12,828 bases of DNA, taken from an uncultured Prevotella sp. (lineage in GTDB: Bacteria; Bacteroidota; Bacteroidia; Bacteroidales; Bacteroidaceae). The first letter of the stretch is position 1, and each line of letters starts with the position of its first letter. Shown here piece after piece: positions 1 through 7,173 of the stretch. The stretch covers positions 1 to 12,828 of the forward strand of contig CAAFRM010000243.1 in assembly GCA_900765465.1 (NCBI GenBank). The letters run 5' to 3'. The position numbers and the translations under genes were made by a program. The notes beneath the pieces are model-generated. The model did not search any database, was not told the origin of the DNA, and saw only the letters and a list, made by a program, of their open reading frames with translations.

Positions 1-20
1 CGCTCGTTTCCATATTGTTA

Positions 21-35
21 CCTATATAATATAGG
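21..35. promoter_or_regulatory. 15-bp perfect palindrome, possible operator
   Basis: CCTATATAATATAGG is a perfect inverted repeat with 7-bp arms around one central base. A second, smaller inverted repeat (TTGATT-TTC-AATCAA) lies at 51-65. Both sit just to the right of a minus-strand ATG at 13-11, so they could control a gene that leaves the window on the left. Only four codons of that possible gene are visible, so this is inference. AT-rich palindromes also arise by chance. Confidence 0.25.
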
Positions 36-147
36 CAAACGCCCAACTTCTTGATTTTCAATCAAAGTCCAATTTAGAGCGAGTTAGAATTATTAACGGG
101 ATTCGTATTCTGTGGCTGCTGAAATCGGGGCTTGTCACACCCTGTTT

Positions 148-179
148 TTTGGTGGTTCCCTAAAAAAGCCGTACCTTTG
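148..179 (+). promoter_or_regulatory. Bacteroidota-type promoter, plus strand
   Basis: A TTTG -33 box (148-151) and a TACCTTTG -7 box (172-179) are separated by 20 nt. This matches the established Bacteroidota sigma-ABfr consensus TTTG-(19..21)-TAnnTTTG at every defined position. Transcription would start near 186 and run rightwards into the terminator at 254-297. No plus-strand protein gene follows. Confidence 0.7.
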
Positions 180-185
180 CATCGT

Positions 186-291
186 CAAAAGAAGAAAGGC
201 TGCACTTTGTATATTGCTCTCTGGGCGTGACGAGCTGTATGTAACTTAAATGAGCATGCCAAAGTCGAAATGACTTTGGCATGCTTTTTTT
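186..291 (+). ncRNA. Candidate small RNA of about 105 nt
   Basis: The unit is bounded by a consensus promoter (148-179) and an intrinsic terminator (254-297), both on the plus strand. Between them there is no ORF beyond a 7-codon frame (250-273, MSMPKSK) that runs into the terminator stem. Anything transcribed past the terminator would be antisense to the 3' end of the GH2 gene, so this is not the leader of a plus-strand gene. I do not recognise it as 6S, SRP RNA, tmRNA or a named riboswitch. The 5' end is estimated from the -7 box. Transcription itself is inferred. Confidence 0.5.
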
Positions 292-297
292 GTTTTT
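254..297 (+). terminator. Strong intrinsic terminator, plus strand
   Basis: A perfect 13-bp stem (254-266 with 272-284) has a 5-nt loop GAAAT and is followed by seven Ts, a G and five more Ts. The U-tract is on the plus strand, so it fits the candidate small RNA. Read on the minus strand, the same stem lies 12 nt after the GH2 stop codon but is followed by TCATTTAAG, a poor U-tract. Its role for the GH2 transcript is therefore uncertain. Confidence 0.85.
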
Positions 298-2920
298 ATA
301 ATTTGATAGTAGCTTGTTGCAAGTCTATGGATTCGGCACGGAGCGTGCCGTGACCTCGCAAGACGATGATGCACTTGCCGAAGAATGCCTTTCTCGTTGG
401 ATCGGTAAAACGCTCCAGGGAGGTCTGATTGCCATTATCCGTGCCCAGAATCTCGGCGGTAGAAGAGAAATAGATCTCGTTCTCGGCATTCGGACAGAGA
501 TTGCCATCCTTATCTACTACATTTACTTCTACGAAGGTTGTAGGGGAGGATGGGGATTGCAAATCCCCAGGGAGAGAGGTCGAACCTTTTTTGACTGCGG
601 ATTGCAAATCCGCAGGAACGCCTGACGGGGTCGGAGTGCACGGTTGCAAATCCCCAGGAACGCCTGACGGGGTTTGGACAGCGGATGCAAGGGTGTTCTG
701 ATAGGTCTTCTTCAAGACGAGATGATGAGGAGGACCGGCTGTCTTGATAGTCTGGGATGAAATCTCCCTGCCCTGCTTTCTCGCTACAACCTTTACTTCA
801 CCCGGCTCGAAAGTTACTCGCCACATCACGTGGTACTCTGTGCTGCGATCAAAGGCGCCAGCATTTGCGGCATTGGCAGAAACAGCATTGGCTGCGGCAC
901 CATTCCCCTCTCCATGCACCTTCTTCTTCCGGATGCCCTGGCTCTTGCCATTGATGAACAGCTCTACCTCATCTGCCTGGTTGTAATAGCACCACATATC
1001 TATCTGCTGACCCGGAAGCCAGTTCCAGTGAGGGAAGAGATGGAGAACAGGCTTCTTCGTCCATTCACTCTGATACATATAATAGCTGTCCTTAGGAAGA
1101 CCAGCCAGGTCGATGATGCCAAAATAACTGCTGCGTGCCGGATAGGCATACGGAGTCGGTTCGCCGATATAGTCGAAACCAGTCCAGATAAACTGTCCGC
1201 CCACGAAATCATTGTGCTTCACCACATCCCAGGTCTCCTCGTGCGTACTGCTCCAGGAGGCATGCATATTGTCATACGCCGAACACTTGAAGGATGGATC
1301 GGTATATGGCAGCCACCACTCCACCGGAGCCGTATAGATGCTGTCGCTCGGCATCCGGTAATAACCGCGCGTCTGGAGTGCCGAAACACTCTCGGAGAAG
1401 ATGAACGGCTTGCCTGGGAAGTTCCTAGGAACATCCTTCGCCCACTGATGATGATAATTGAATCCGATGACATCGATGGCACCGCTCTTGAAGAGATGAT
1501 TCTTAGGATCAGGCTCGTTGCATCCGGCAGTAACCGGACGGGCGCCCCACGGATCATACTTCTTCACGATATCAGCCAGATGGCGGGTGAGGAGCGAATT
1601 CACGCTCAGCTCATCGCTATGTGCCAGGGTAGAAGCATCATGCCCCGCATTCAGGATGAGATTCGCCTGCTCCAGACTCAAGGTATCGGCAGCGGCATCC
1701 GACCACTGTTCGAGCACCTCGTTGCCGATGCTCCACATGATGATGCAAGGATGATTCCTGTCGCGCTTCACCAGATCAGAGAGATCACGCTGGTGCCATT
1801 CATCGAAGAAACGGGCATAATCGCCATTCGATTTCTTGCGACGCCACATATCAAAGCTCTCGTCCATCACCATGATTCCCATGGAATCACACATATTCAG
1901 GAGCTCGGGAGCCGGAGGATTATGACTGCTTCGGATGGCATTCACACCCATATCCCGGAGGATGGTGAGCTTGCGATGAAGCGCATCCTCGTTGAGGGCG
2001 GCACCGAGACATCCGAAATCGTGATGCTCGCACACGCCATTGATCTTCATATTCTCGCCATTGAGAAAGAAACCCTTCCGGGCATCAAACCTCACATTGC
2101 GGAATGCGGTCTTCGTAGTGGCAGTATCCACCACCTTGCCATTCACCACCAGTTCGCTCTTCACGGTATAGAGATAGCCCTTGCCGATAGACCAGAGATG
2201 AGGTTTCCTTACCTTGAGCTGCTGGCTCTGGGTGCCCTGGCTCCTTGCCACCACCTTGCCAGCCGCATCGTAGATGGTATTGCGGATGAATAGTTTCATC
2301 CTGCTGCCACTGGCGTGGAAATCCACCTTCACCCTGACATCACCCTTCGGCGTGGTAGCCACATACTGACCCCACTGCGGGATGTATGCCTTCTTCAGAG
2401 TCTTGGTAAGCCAGACGTGGCGATAGATGCCGCAGCCCGAATACCAGCGGCTGTTGGGCTGGTCGCTGTTATCCACCTTCACGGCGATGACGTTGTCACC
2501 CTTCTTATATATATAAGGTGTTAGATCGTACTCGAAGGTGCTGTAGCCGTAGGGACGGGTGCCGAGCTTGTGACCGTTGATATAGACGGTGGAGTTCATA
2601 TACACGCCATCGAAGGTGATGGTGAAGCGGTCGTACTTCTCGTCTGGCGAAAGGGAGAAGTGCTTGCGATACCATCCGATGCCGCCCGGCAGCGCACCAC
2701 CGCTGGCTCCCGAAGGATTCGATGGAGAGAAATCGCCCTCTATCGCCCAGTCGTGAGGGAGATTCAGGCGACGCCAATGCCCGTCGGAATACTCTGAATT
2801 CTGCATACCGGCACTATCAGCCAAAACGAAAAGCCAGTCTTTATCAAAAGACTGGCGATCGCGGGCGCTCAAAGACTGAGCGCCCAATAGTAGAATTGCT
2901 AAAGCAAATATCTTCTTCAT
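296..2920 (-). CDS. Secreted GH2 beta-galactosidase
   Basis: This 874-residue glycoside hydrolase family 2 enzyme probably removes terminal beta-galactosyl residues in the periplasm or at the cell surface. Residues 1-19 form a signal peptide with a likely SPase I site after SLSA. A jelly-roll sugar-binding domain (about 25-175), an Ig-like domain (180-275) and a TIM barrel (280-610) follow. The acid/base Glu401 lies in WSIGNE and the nucleophile Glu510 in FIFSES. DUF4982-like and Glyco_hydro2_C5-like Ig domains make up the C-terminus. Two low-complexity inserts interrupt these: an Ala/Asn-rich stretch (about 671-690) and repeated (A/G)DLQS peptides (about 742-795) encoded by palindromic DNA repeats. 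The ATG lies 1 nt after the GH31 stop (TAATATG), so the two are probably translationally coupled. Beta-galactosidase is favoured by fold and by the GH31 partner, but other GH2 activities are possible. Confidence 0.85.
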   Translation of the reverse strand: MKKIFALAILLLGAQSLSARDRQSFDKDWLFVLADSAGMQNSEYSDGHWRRLNLPHDWAIEGDFSPSNPSGASGGALPGGIGWYRKHFSLSPDEKYDRFTITFDGVYMNSTVYINGHKLGTRPYGYSTFEYDLTPYIYKKGDNVIAVKVDNSDQPNSRWYSGCGIYRHVWLTKTLKKAYIPQWGQYVATTPKGDVRVKVDFHASGSRMKLFIRNTIYDAAGKVVARSQGTQSQQLKVRKPHLWSIGKGYLYTVKSELVVNGKVVDTATTKTAFRNVRFDARKGFFLNGENMKINGVCEHHDFGCLGAALNEDALHRKLTILRDMGVNAIRSSHNPPAPELLNMCDSMGIMVMDESFDMWRRKKSNGDYARFFDEWHQRDLSDLVKRDRNHPCIIMWSIGNEVLEQWSDAAADTLSLEQANLILNAGHDASTLAHSDELSVNSLLTRHLADIVKKYDPWGARPVTAGCNEPDPKNHLFKSGAIDVIGFNYHHQWAKDVPRNFPGKPFIFSESVSALQTRGYYRMPSDSIYTAPVEWWLPYTDPSFKCSAYDNMHASWSSTHEETWDVVKHNDFVGGQFIWTGFDYIGEPTPYAYPARSSYFGIIDLAGLPKDSYYMYQSEWTKKPVLHLFPHWNWLPGQQIDMWCYYNQADEVELFINGKSQGIRKKKVHGEGNGAAANAVSANAANAGAFDRSTEYHVMWRVTFEPGEVKVVARKQGREISSQTIKTAGPPHHLVLKKTYQNTLASAVQTPSGVPGDLQPCTPTPSGVPADLQSAVKKGSTSLPGDLQSPSSPTTFVEVNVVDKDGNLCPNAENEIYFSSTAEILGTDNGNQTSLERFTDPTRKAFFGKCIIVLRGHGTLRAESIDLQQATIKL
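551..673. repeat. Cluster of REP-like palindromes inside the GH2 gene
   Basis: Three related elements lie in frame in the coding sequence. Unit A (551-569) and unit B (596-614) are hairpins with perfect 8-bp stems around a 3-nt loop. On the minus strand unit B reads TGCGGATTTGCAATCCGCA, and unit A has CCCC in place of the CCGC. Unit C (about 641-656) keeps the right arm and loop but its left arm is eroded. Units B and C each continue into a shared tail, so 602-631 and 644-673 are 30-nt direct repeats with one mismatch and a 42-nt (14-codon) period. The protein reads TPSGVPGDLQPCTP then TPSGVPADLQSAVK. This resembles dispersed repetitive palindromes that invaded a surface loop without breaking the frame. 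Confidence 0.8.
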
Positions 2921-2921
2921 A

Positions 2922-5876
2922 TTATTTCAATTTTACAGTCATTGCCTGACCGGAATACTTCACTACCTTGCCCTTAGGCGACTTGGCGAGATTCACACCC
3001 TGCTGCTTCTTCTGATCTACCAGGATGATGTTGAAGCGGCGCTTCTGGAGCATGCCGTCGAAACTACCCTTGCGGGCACCGATGGTTACCTGCTTCAAGG
3101 CATCATCATACTTGAAATCGATGACAGCATACTTGCCCTTCTCGTAGTTATAGTTCGTGCCCTCATCCTCGTACAAGGCATAAGAGCCATCCTTGCCGGC
3201 ATAGACATAGAGGTCGATCAACTCCGGTTTCTTCTCATCACTCCACTGCATCTCAGGACCTATCGGAAGGATGGCGCCCTCTGGGATGAAGACAGGAATC
3301 TTATCGTATGGCGCATCGGCCACGATGGTCTGACCGCCTGCATGATATGCTCCGGTATAGAAATCGTACCAGCCCTTCTGCTTAGGCAGATAGACTTCGC
3401 GTGAATACTTCTGATACTCGCCCACCGGACAAGCCATCAGGGCAGAACCGAACATCCACTGGTCCTTGATGTCCAACACCTTCTCATCGCCATTGAAATC
3501 CATCACCAGTCCGCGCATCATCGTGTAATCCTTGAGATGCACCATACCCGCCATACTGTAGAGGTAAGGCATCAGGCGATAGCGGAGCTTGTCGTAGGCT
3601 ACGATGGTCTTGTAGGCAGGATGATCGGCTGGTGCGATGTTCCAAACCTCACGCAACGGCCACTGACCGTGGGCACGATAGAGCGGAACGAAACAGCCAA
3701 ACTGGTTCCACCGAGCCTGCAACTCTCTCCACTCCTTCAAATCGGCATTCTCCTTACCGGTCTTGTCAAACTCCTGCTGGGCTGCTACATAGCGGTTTTC
3801 CACACAGAAACCACCCTGGTCCATTCCCCAGAAAGGAAGACCTGCCATAGAATAGTTCAGTCCGGCAGTCATCTGCGCACGCATATCCTCCCAGCGGGTA
3901 GCGATGTCGCCCGACCAGGTAGCAGTGCTGTAGCGCTGTTCGCCAGCAAAGCCCGAACGGGTGAGGAGGAAGACGCGCTGGTTAGGGTTCACGCTGCGCT
4001 GACCATTGTAGATGGCGTCGGCATTCACGATGCTGTAGGCATTGAAATACTCGGTAGATGTGCCCAGGGCGGTAGGACCGGAGAGCGCCTTACGGTACCA
4101 CATCGGGGTACAGTCACGAACGTTTGGTTCTGATGCATCCATCCACCAGGCATCGATACCGAACTTATACTTGGTATAGAGATTCTCATCCATCTGTCGC
4201 CAGAACATCTTTCTGGCTCCGGCATCGTAGGCATCATAGAAGGAGCCGCGGAAACCGAGCCAGTCGTGGATATCATCCTTGATAGCCTGGTGATACATCC
4301 ACCCCTTGGCATCCAGTTCCTTGTAATTCTTCACGGTATCATAGAACTTCGGCCAAACCGAAATCATGAATCTTCCATGCAGGGCGTGCACGCTGTCGAG
4401 CATCGCCTGAGGGTTCGGATAGCGTGCCGCCTCAAACTCGTGGCTTCCCCATGAATCCAGCTTCCAGTAGTTCCAGTCCTGTACGATGTTATCCACCGGA
4501 ATCTTCAGGTCGCGGAACTTCTTCATGTTCTCCTCGATATCCTTGCTGCTCTGATAGCGCTCGCGGCTCTGCCAGAAGCCGAGCACCCACTTAGGATATA
4601 CCGGAGCCTTGCCGGTAAGGGTGCGATAGCCCGAGATTACCTCGTCCATATTCTTTCCGGCGATGAAGTAGTAATCCATATCCGGCGACATCTCGCTCCA
4701 GATGCTCAGCTGGTTCTTCTCAGCCTCAGAACGTGGGGCAGCCACACGGAGACCGCAGTAGGAAACATCGCCATCCGGCTGCCATTCGATGCGGATTGGG
4801 GTCTTCTTGCCCTTCTGAATGGCTGTCTCAAACTTATAGGAATTCGGATTCCAGGCGGTACGCCAGCGCTCAGGCACCACCAGCTTGCCGTCGATATAGA
4901 TCTTCATATAGCCGGCATAGTAGAGGATAAACTGATAGAAGCTGTTGGTTGGCGCCTCTACATATCCCTCGTAAACCACCTTGGAGCCATTCAGCGCAAA
5001 GCCCTTAGGCAGGTTCTGGATGCCGCCCTTATCAGTCTTGTTGCAGATTTCTGAAGTCTCAGGCATGGCATATTCAAAGTAGATGCTGTCCTCGCCACGA
5101 ACAATCTTCTGTCCGTTCTTAGCCACGTAGGTACCGGTGAGCTGTCCTTCCTTACCGTCCTTGTCGTAGAGTTTGAAGGCACGGTTCAGCTGGAGATAAT
5201 CGCCCGGATTACCCCAGCGGCAATAAGAATACGAATCCCAGAGGATGCCGTAGTTCTTGTTGGAGATGACGAAAGGCACGCTCACCTTGGTGTTATACTG
5301 GAAGAGGTCTTCGTTCTTGCCCTTCATGTTGAGCTCTTCACTCTGGTGCTGACCGAGACCATAGAAAGCTTCATTGTCCGGCGAATCGAAGAGGGCACGC
5401 CATGACCATCCGTGCTTCTGTGCCTCAGGTACCTTTGCGATATCCACACCGATTTCACGGTCGGGCACGGTGAAAGGCTTGAAGGTCTTTCCTCCCTGTG
5501 CCACCTCTTTCAACAGTACCTGATCCTTGAGATCGTAGAAGGTAATCTGTCCGGTAGCCTCATTCAGCACGGCACGCATGGCAGCGGTGGTGATGATGAG
5601 GTCATCGCCCTGCTCCTCTACCTTATACTGCGCCTTGGAGTTCTGAGGCACGATGATGAGACTCTGCTTGTTGCGGAAGCTCTGCTCCGCCGTAGCCTGC
5701 ACACGGATGATGCGGTCGCCTACCACCTGGAGGCGGATTTGCGACGGACCATAGTTCTGATGCTGTTTCAACTGTACGGTAAGAAAATTACCATTCTGGA
5801 CAAAATCAGCTGCCTGGGCACCCATAGCGCCCAGAATCAATGCAGCCGAAACTAACAATGTCTTGGTTGGTTTCAT
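2922..5876 (-). CDS. Secreted GH31 enzyme with PA14 domain, probable alpha-xylosidase
   Basis: This 984-residue glycoside hydrolase family 31 enzyme has a signal peptide (1-22, probable cleavage after GAQA). An N-terminal beta-sandwich (about 30-240) is interrupted by a PA14 domain (about 245-385). The catalytic barrel follows (about 425-790), then C-terminal beta domains. Asp580 in WWMDASEP is the expected nucleophile and Asp657 in WSGD the acid/base; FWGMDQGG and RAHGQ are further family motifs. A PA14 insert is known in the alpha-xylosidases CjXyl31A and BoGH31A, which remove xylose from xyloglucan oligosaccharides. That precedent and the adjacent GH2 gene favour alpha-xylosidase over alpha-glucosidase. 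It lies 41 nt downstream of the LacI-family gene with no consensus promoter in the gap, so the two are probably co-transcribed. Specificity is inferred from architecture. Confidence 0.88.
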   Translation of the reverse strand: MKPTKTLLVSAALILGAMGAQAADFVQNGNFLTVQLKQHQNYGPSQIRLQVVGDRIIRVQATAEQSFRNKQSLIIVPQNSKAQYKVEEQGDDLIITTAAMRAVLNEATGQITFYDLKDQVLLKEVAQGGKTFKPFTVPDREIGVDIAKVPEAQKHGWSWRALFDSPDNEAFYGLGQHQSEELNMKGKNEDLFQYNTKVSVPFVISNKNYGILWDSYSYCRWGNPGDYLQLNRAFKLYDKDGKEGQLTGTYVAKNGQKIVRGEDSIYFEYAMPETSEICNKTDKGGIQNLPKGFALNGSKVVYEGYVEAPTNSFYQFILYYAGYMKIYIDGKLVVPERWRTAWNPNSYKFETAIQKGKKTPIRIEWQPDGDVSYCGLRVAAPRSEAEKNQLSIWSEMSPDMDYYFIAGKNMDEVISGYRTLTGKAPVYPKWVLGFWQSRERYQSSKDIEENMKKFRDLKIPVDNIVQDWNYWKLDSWGSHEFEAARYPNPQAMLDSVHALHGRFMISVWPKFYDTVKNYKELDAKGWMYHQAIKDDIHDWLGFRGSFYDAYDAGARKMFWRQMDENLYTKYKFGIDAWWMDASEPNVRDCTPMWYRKALSGPTALGTSTEYFNAYSIVNADAIYNGQRSVNPNQRVFLLTRSGFAGEQRYSTATWSGDIATRWEDMRAQMTAGLNYSMAGLPFWGMDQGGFCVENRYVAAQQEFDKTGKENADLKEWRELQARWNQFGCFVPLYRAHGQWPLREVWNIAPADHPAYKTIVAYDKLRYRLMPYLYSMAGMVHLKDYTMMRGLVMDFNGDEKVLDIKDQWMFGSALMACPVGEYQKYSREVYLPKQKGWYDFYTGAYHAGGQTIVADAPYDKIPVFIPEGAILPIGPEMQWSDEKKPELIDLYVYAGKDGSYALYEDEGTNYNYEKGKYAVIDFKYDDALKQVTIGARKGSFDGMLQKRRFNIILVDQKKQQGVNLAKSPKGKVVKYSGQAMTVKLK

Positions 5877-5917
5877 TTAGTTTGTTTTTTTAGAGTTTAT
5901 AAAATTGTTATACTAGT

Positions 5918-6943
5918 CTATTTCTTCACGAGATTCTTTTCCGAACTTTCACGTATCTTGAGAATCATCGGCACCACCTCCTTGTAGATCTTCTCATCGC
6001 CATTGATGCTCTTCATCAGGAGCTGGCAGGCTTTGGTGCCCTGCACGTGTGCCTGGTCCATGATGGCGGAGAGGCGAGGGGTTACGAAGGCGGCTGTATC
6101 TCCATCGGTGAATCCGATGATAGCCACATCTTCCGGAATGCGCAGACCTTTCGACTTGATGGCATCGAAGGCTGCATAGGTGATAATATCATTGAAGGCG
6201 AGGATGGCATCAGGCGGATTCTCACCTTCCAGGAGTCGGAGCGTGGCATTGCGCGCTACGTCGAAATCTATCTTGTCGCATACCACCAGGTCGCGGTCGA
6301 TAGGGATGCGGTTCTCGCGGAGCGCTTCGAGATAACCGTGCTTGCGGCGGCGCACCATATCGAGATGGTTGGGCCCGCCGATGAAAGCCACGCGGCGCGA
6401 ACCGGTTTCTATCATGTGCTGGGTGGCCTCCTGAGCCGCCACATCACCATTTCCCACCACCTGCGAAAACTTGTCCTCCAGACAGCAGCGGGCAAAGAAT
6501 ACCAGGGGCACCCCCATCTTGTGGAGCTGCTCAAAGTGAGAATAGTCGGTGGTGTCCTGCGCCAGACAGGCGATGATACCCTCTACATGCATATTGAGAA
6601 AGTTATCCAGAGCCTGCGCCTCGCGCTCATGGTCTTCATGACTGTTGGCACTGATAACGGAATAACCCAGCTTGGAGGCATAGTCTTCGATGCCATCGAG
6701 GACAGCGGCATAATAATGAGTCACGAGATTTGGCACGATGACACCAATCACTCTCGGAGCTTCCTTGCGGAGACTCTGGGCGAAGGGATTCGGACGATAG
6801 TTCAGCTCCTTGGCGAGTTTCTTCACCTTCTGGGTCATCTCCTCTCCTACTTCATGGCTGTTTCGCAATGCTCTGGAAACGGTAGCTATACTGACACCAA
6901 GCTTATCTGCAAGGTCCTTTAATGACGTTCTACGCTGCTTCAT
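5918..6943 (-). CDS. LacI-family transcriptional regulator
   Basis: This 341-residue protein has a complete LacI/GalR layout. An N-terminal helix-turn-helix (about 7-27, SLKDLADKLGVSIATVSRAL) is followed by a hinge helix (50-60, with Leu58 in the position that wedges into a central CpG). The rest is a periplasmic-binding-protein-like effector domain (63 to about 335). It is the first gene of a probable operon with GH31 and GH2, so it most likely senses a sugar released by them and controls their expression. The promoter at 6993-7023 overlaps a palindrome with a central CG, as expected for this family, suggesting autoregulation. Having the regulator first and co-transcribed is less usual than divergent transcription. 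The effector is unknown. A LacI repressor role is the default, but activation has not been excluded. Confidence 0.92.
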   Translation of the reverse strand: MKQRRTSLKDLADKLGVSIATVSRALRNSHEVGEEMTQKVKKLAKELNYRPNPFAQSLRKEAPRVIGVIVPNLVTHYYAAVLDGIEDYASKLGYSVISANSHEDHEREAQALDNFLNMHVEGIIACLAQDTTDYSHFEQLHKMGVPLVFFARCCLEDKFSQVVGNGDVAAQEATQHMIETGSRRVAFIGGPNHLDMVRRRKHGYLEALRENRIPIDRDLVVCDKIDFDVARNATLRLLEGENPPDAILAFNDIITYAAFDAIKSKGLRIPEDVAIIGFTDGDTAAFVTPRLSAIMDQAHVQGTKACQLLMKSINGDEKIYKEVVPMILKIRESSEKNLVKK

Positions 6944-6992
6944 ATATAATAAGTTAGTTATGTATGGTGCGATATTGCATCAATATTTACTG

Positions 6993-7023
6993 CAAAGATA
7001 CTATTTTTATTCCGAATTGCAAA
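6993..7023 (-). promoter_or_regulatory. Promoter of the LacI-GH31-GH2 operon
   Basis: On the minus strand, a TTTG -33 box (7023-7020) and a TATCTTTG -7 box (7000-6993) are 19 nt apart, a full match to the Bacteroidota consensus. Transcription would start near 6986, giving a leader of about 43 nt before the LacI-family ATG. No comparable promoter is seen in the 41 nt before GH31 or between GH31 and GH2, so this one probably serves all three. Confidence 0.75.
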
Positions 7024-7030
7024 CGTTTAC
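7019..7030. promoter_or_regulatory. Putative LacI-type operator over the -33 box
   Basis: GCAAACGTTTAC contains the perfect 8-bp palindrome AAACGTTT (7021-7028), and 10 of 12 positions are symmetric. A central CG flanked by A and T arms is typical of LacI/GalR-family operators. It covers the -33 box, so bound regulator would block RNA polymerase. That it is bound by the LacI-family protein encoded immediately downstream is inference. Confidence 0.55.
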
Positions 7031-7075
7031 GTGTGTTTTTTTAGCAATTATAGCACATATTTCTGAAAATACTTG

Positions 7076-7083
7076 TAATTTTG
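7076..7083 (+). promoter_or_regulatory. Possible -7 box, plus strand
   Basis: TAATTTTG fits the TAnnTTTG pattern. There is no TTTG at the expected -33 distance, only TATAGC-like sequence. If active, it would drive a transcript of about 80 nt ending at the terminator at 7135-7173. Such boxes are frequent by chance in AT-rich spacers. Confidence 0.25.
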
Positions 7084-7130
7084 CAGCACGAAAAGTAATG
7101 AATAGTTGATAATAAGTTAGTTAGAAATGA

Positions 7131-7173
7131 AAAAGCTTCAGAATGTCGGGAGACAATCTGAAGCATTTTTTTT
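7131..7173. terminator. Bidirectional-looking intrinsic terminator
   Basis: A 13-bp stem with one internal mismatch (7135-7147 with 7152-7164) closes a 4-nt loop GGGA. On the minus strand it directly follows the response-regulator stop codon and is followed by TTTTTCATTTC, so it can end that transcript. On the plus strand it is followed by eight Ts (7166-7173), an even better U-tract. A plus-strand user is not obvious. Confidence 0.75.

Larger units (their letters stand above)
6946..7123. repeat. 15-nt direct repeat flanking the lacI promoter region
   Basis: ATAATAAGTTAGTTA occurs exactly at 6946-6960 and again at 7109-7123, 163 bp apart. On the minus strand the first copy lies immediately upstream of the LacI-family start codon and the second just after the response-regulator terminator. 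It could be a duplicated leader segment or a protein-binding site. No function is evident. Confidence 0.6.

Noticed and set aside
1..13. Minus-strand start ATG GAA ACG AGC at 13 for a gene leaving the left edge
   Set aside because: Only four codons are visible and no consensus TAnnTTTG promoter precedes it, so it cannot be called as a gene.
501..701. Small plus-strand ORFs encoding DCKSAGTPDG-type peptides
   Set aside because: They are translations of the palindromic repeats in another frame and overlap the GH2 gene. Such peptides are an annotation artefact of the repeat.
830..2293. 487-codon plus-strand ORF antisense to GH2
   Set aside because: It lies entirely within a well-supported GH2 gene with catalytic motifs on the other strand. 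The translation has no recognisable domain and is rich in His/Ile/Arg, as expected from a reversed biased coding frame.
4117..4129. GAACGTTTGGTTC as a second LacI operator
   Set aside because: It is inside the GH31 coding sequence and is not symmetric around the central CG.
6047..6922. 291-codon plus-strand ORF antisense to the LacI-family gene
   Set aside because: The opposite strand encodes a complete LacI-family protein. This frame has no domain features.
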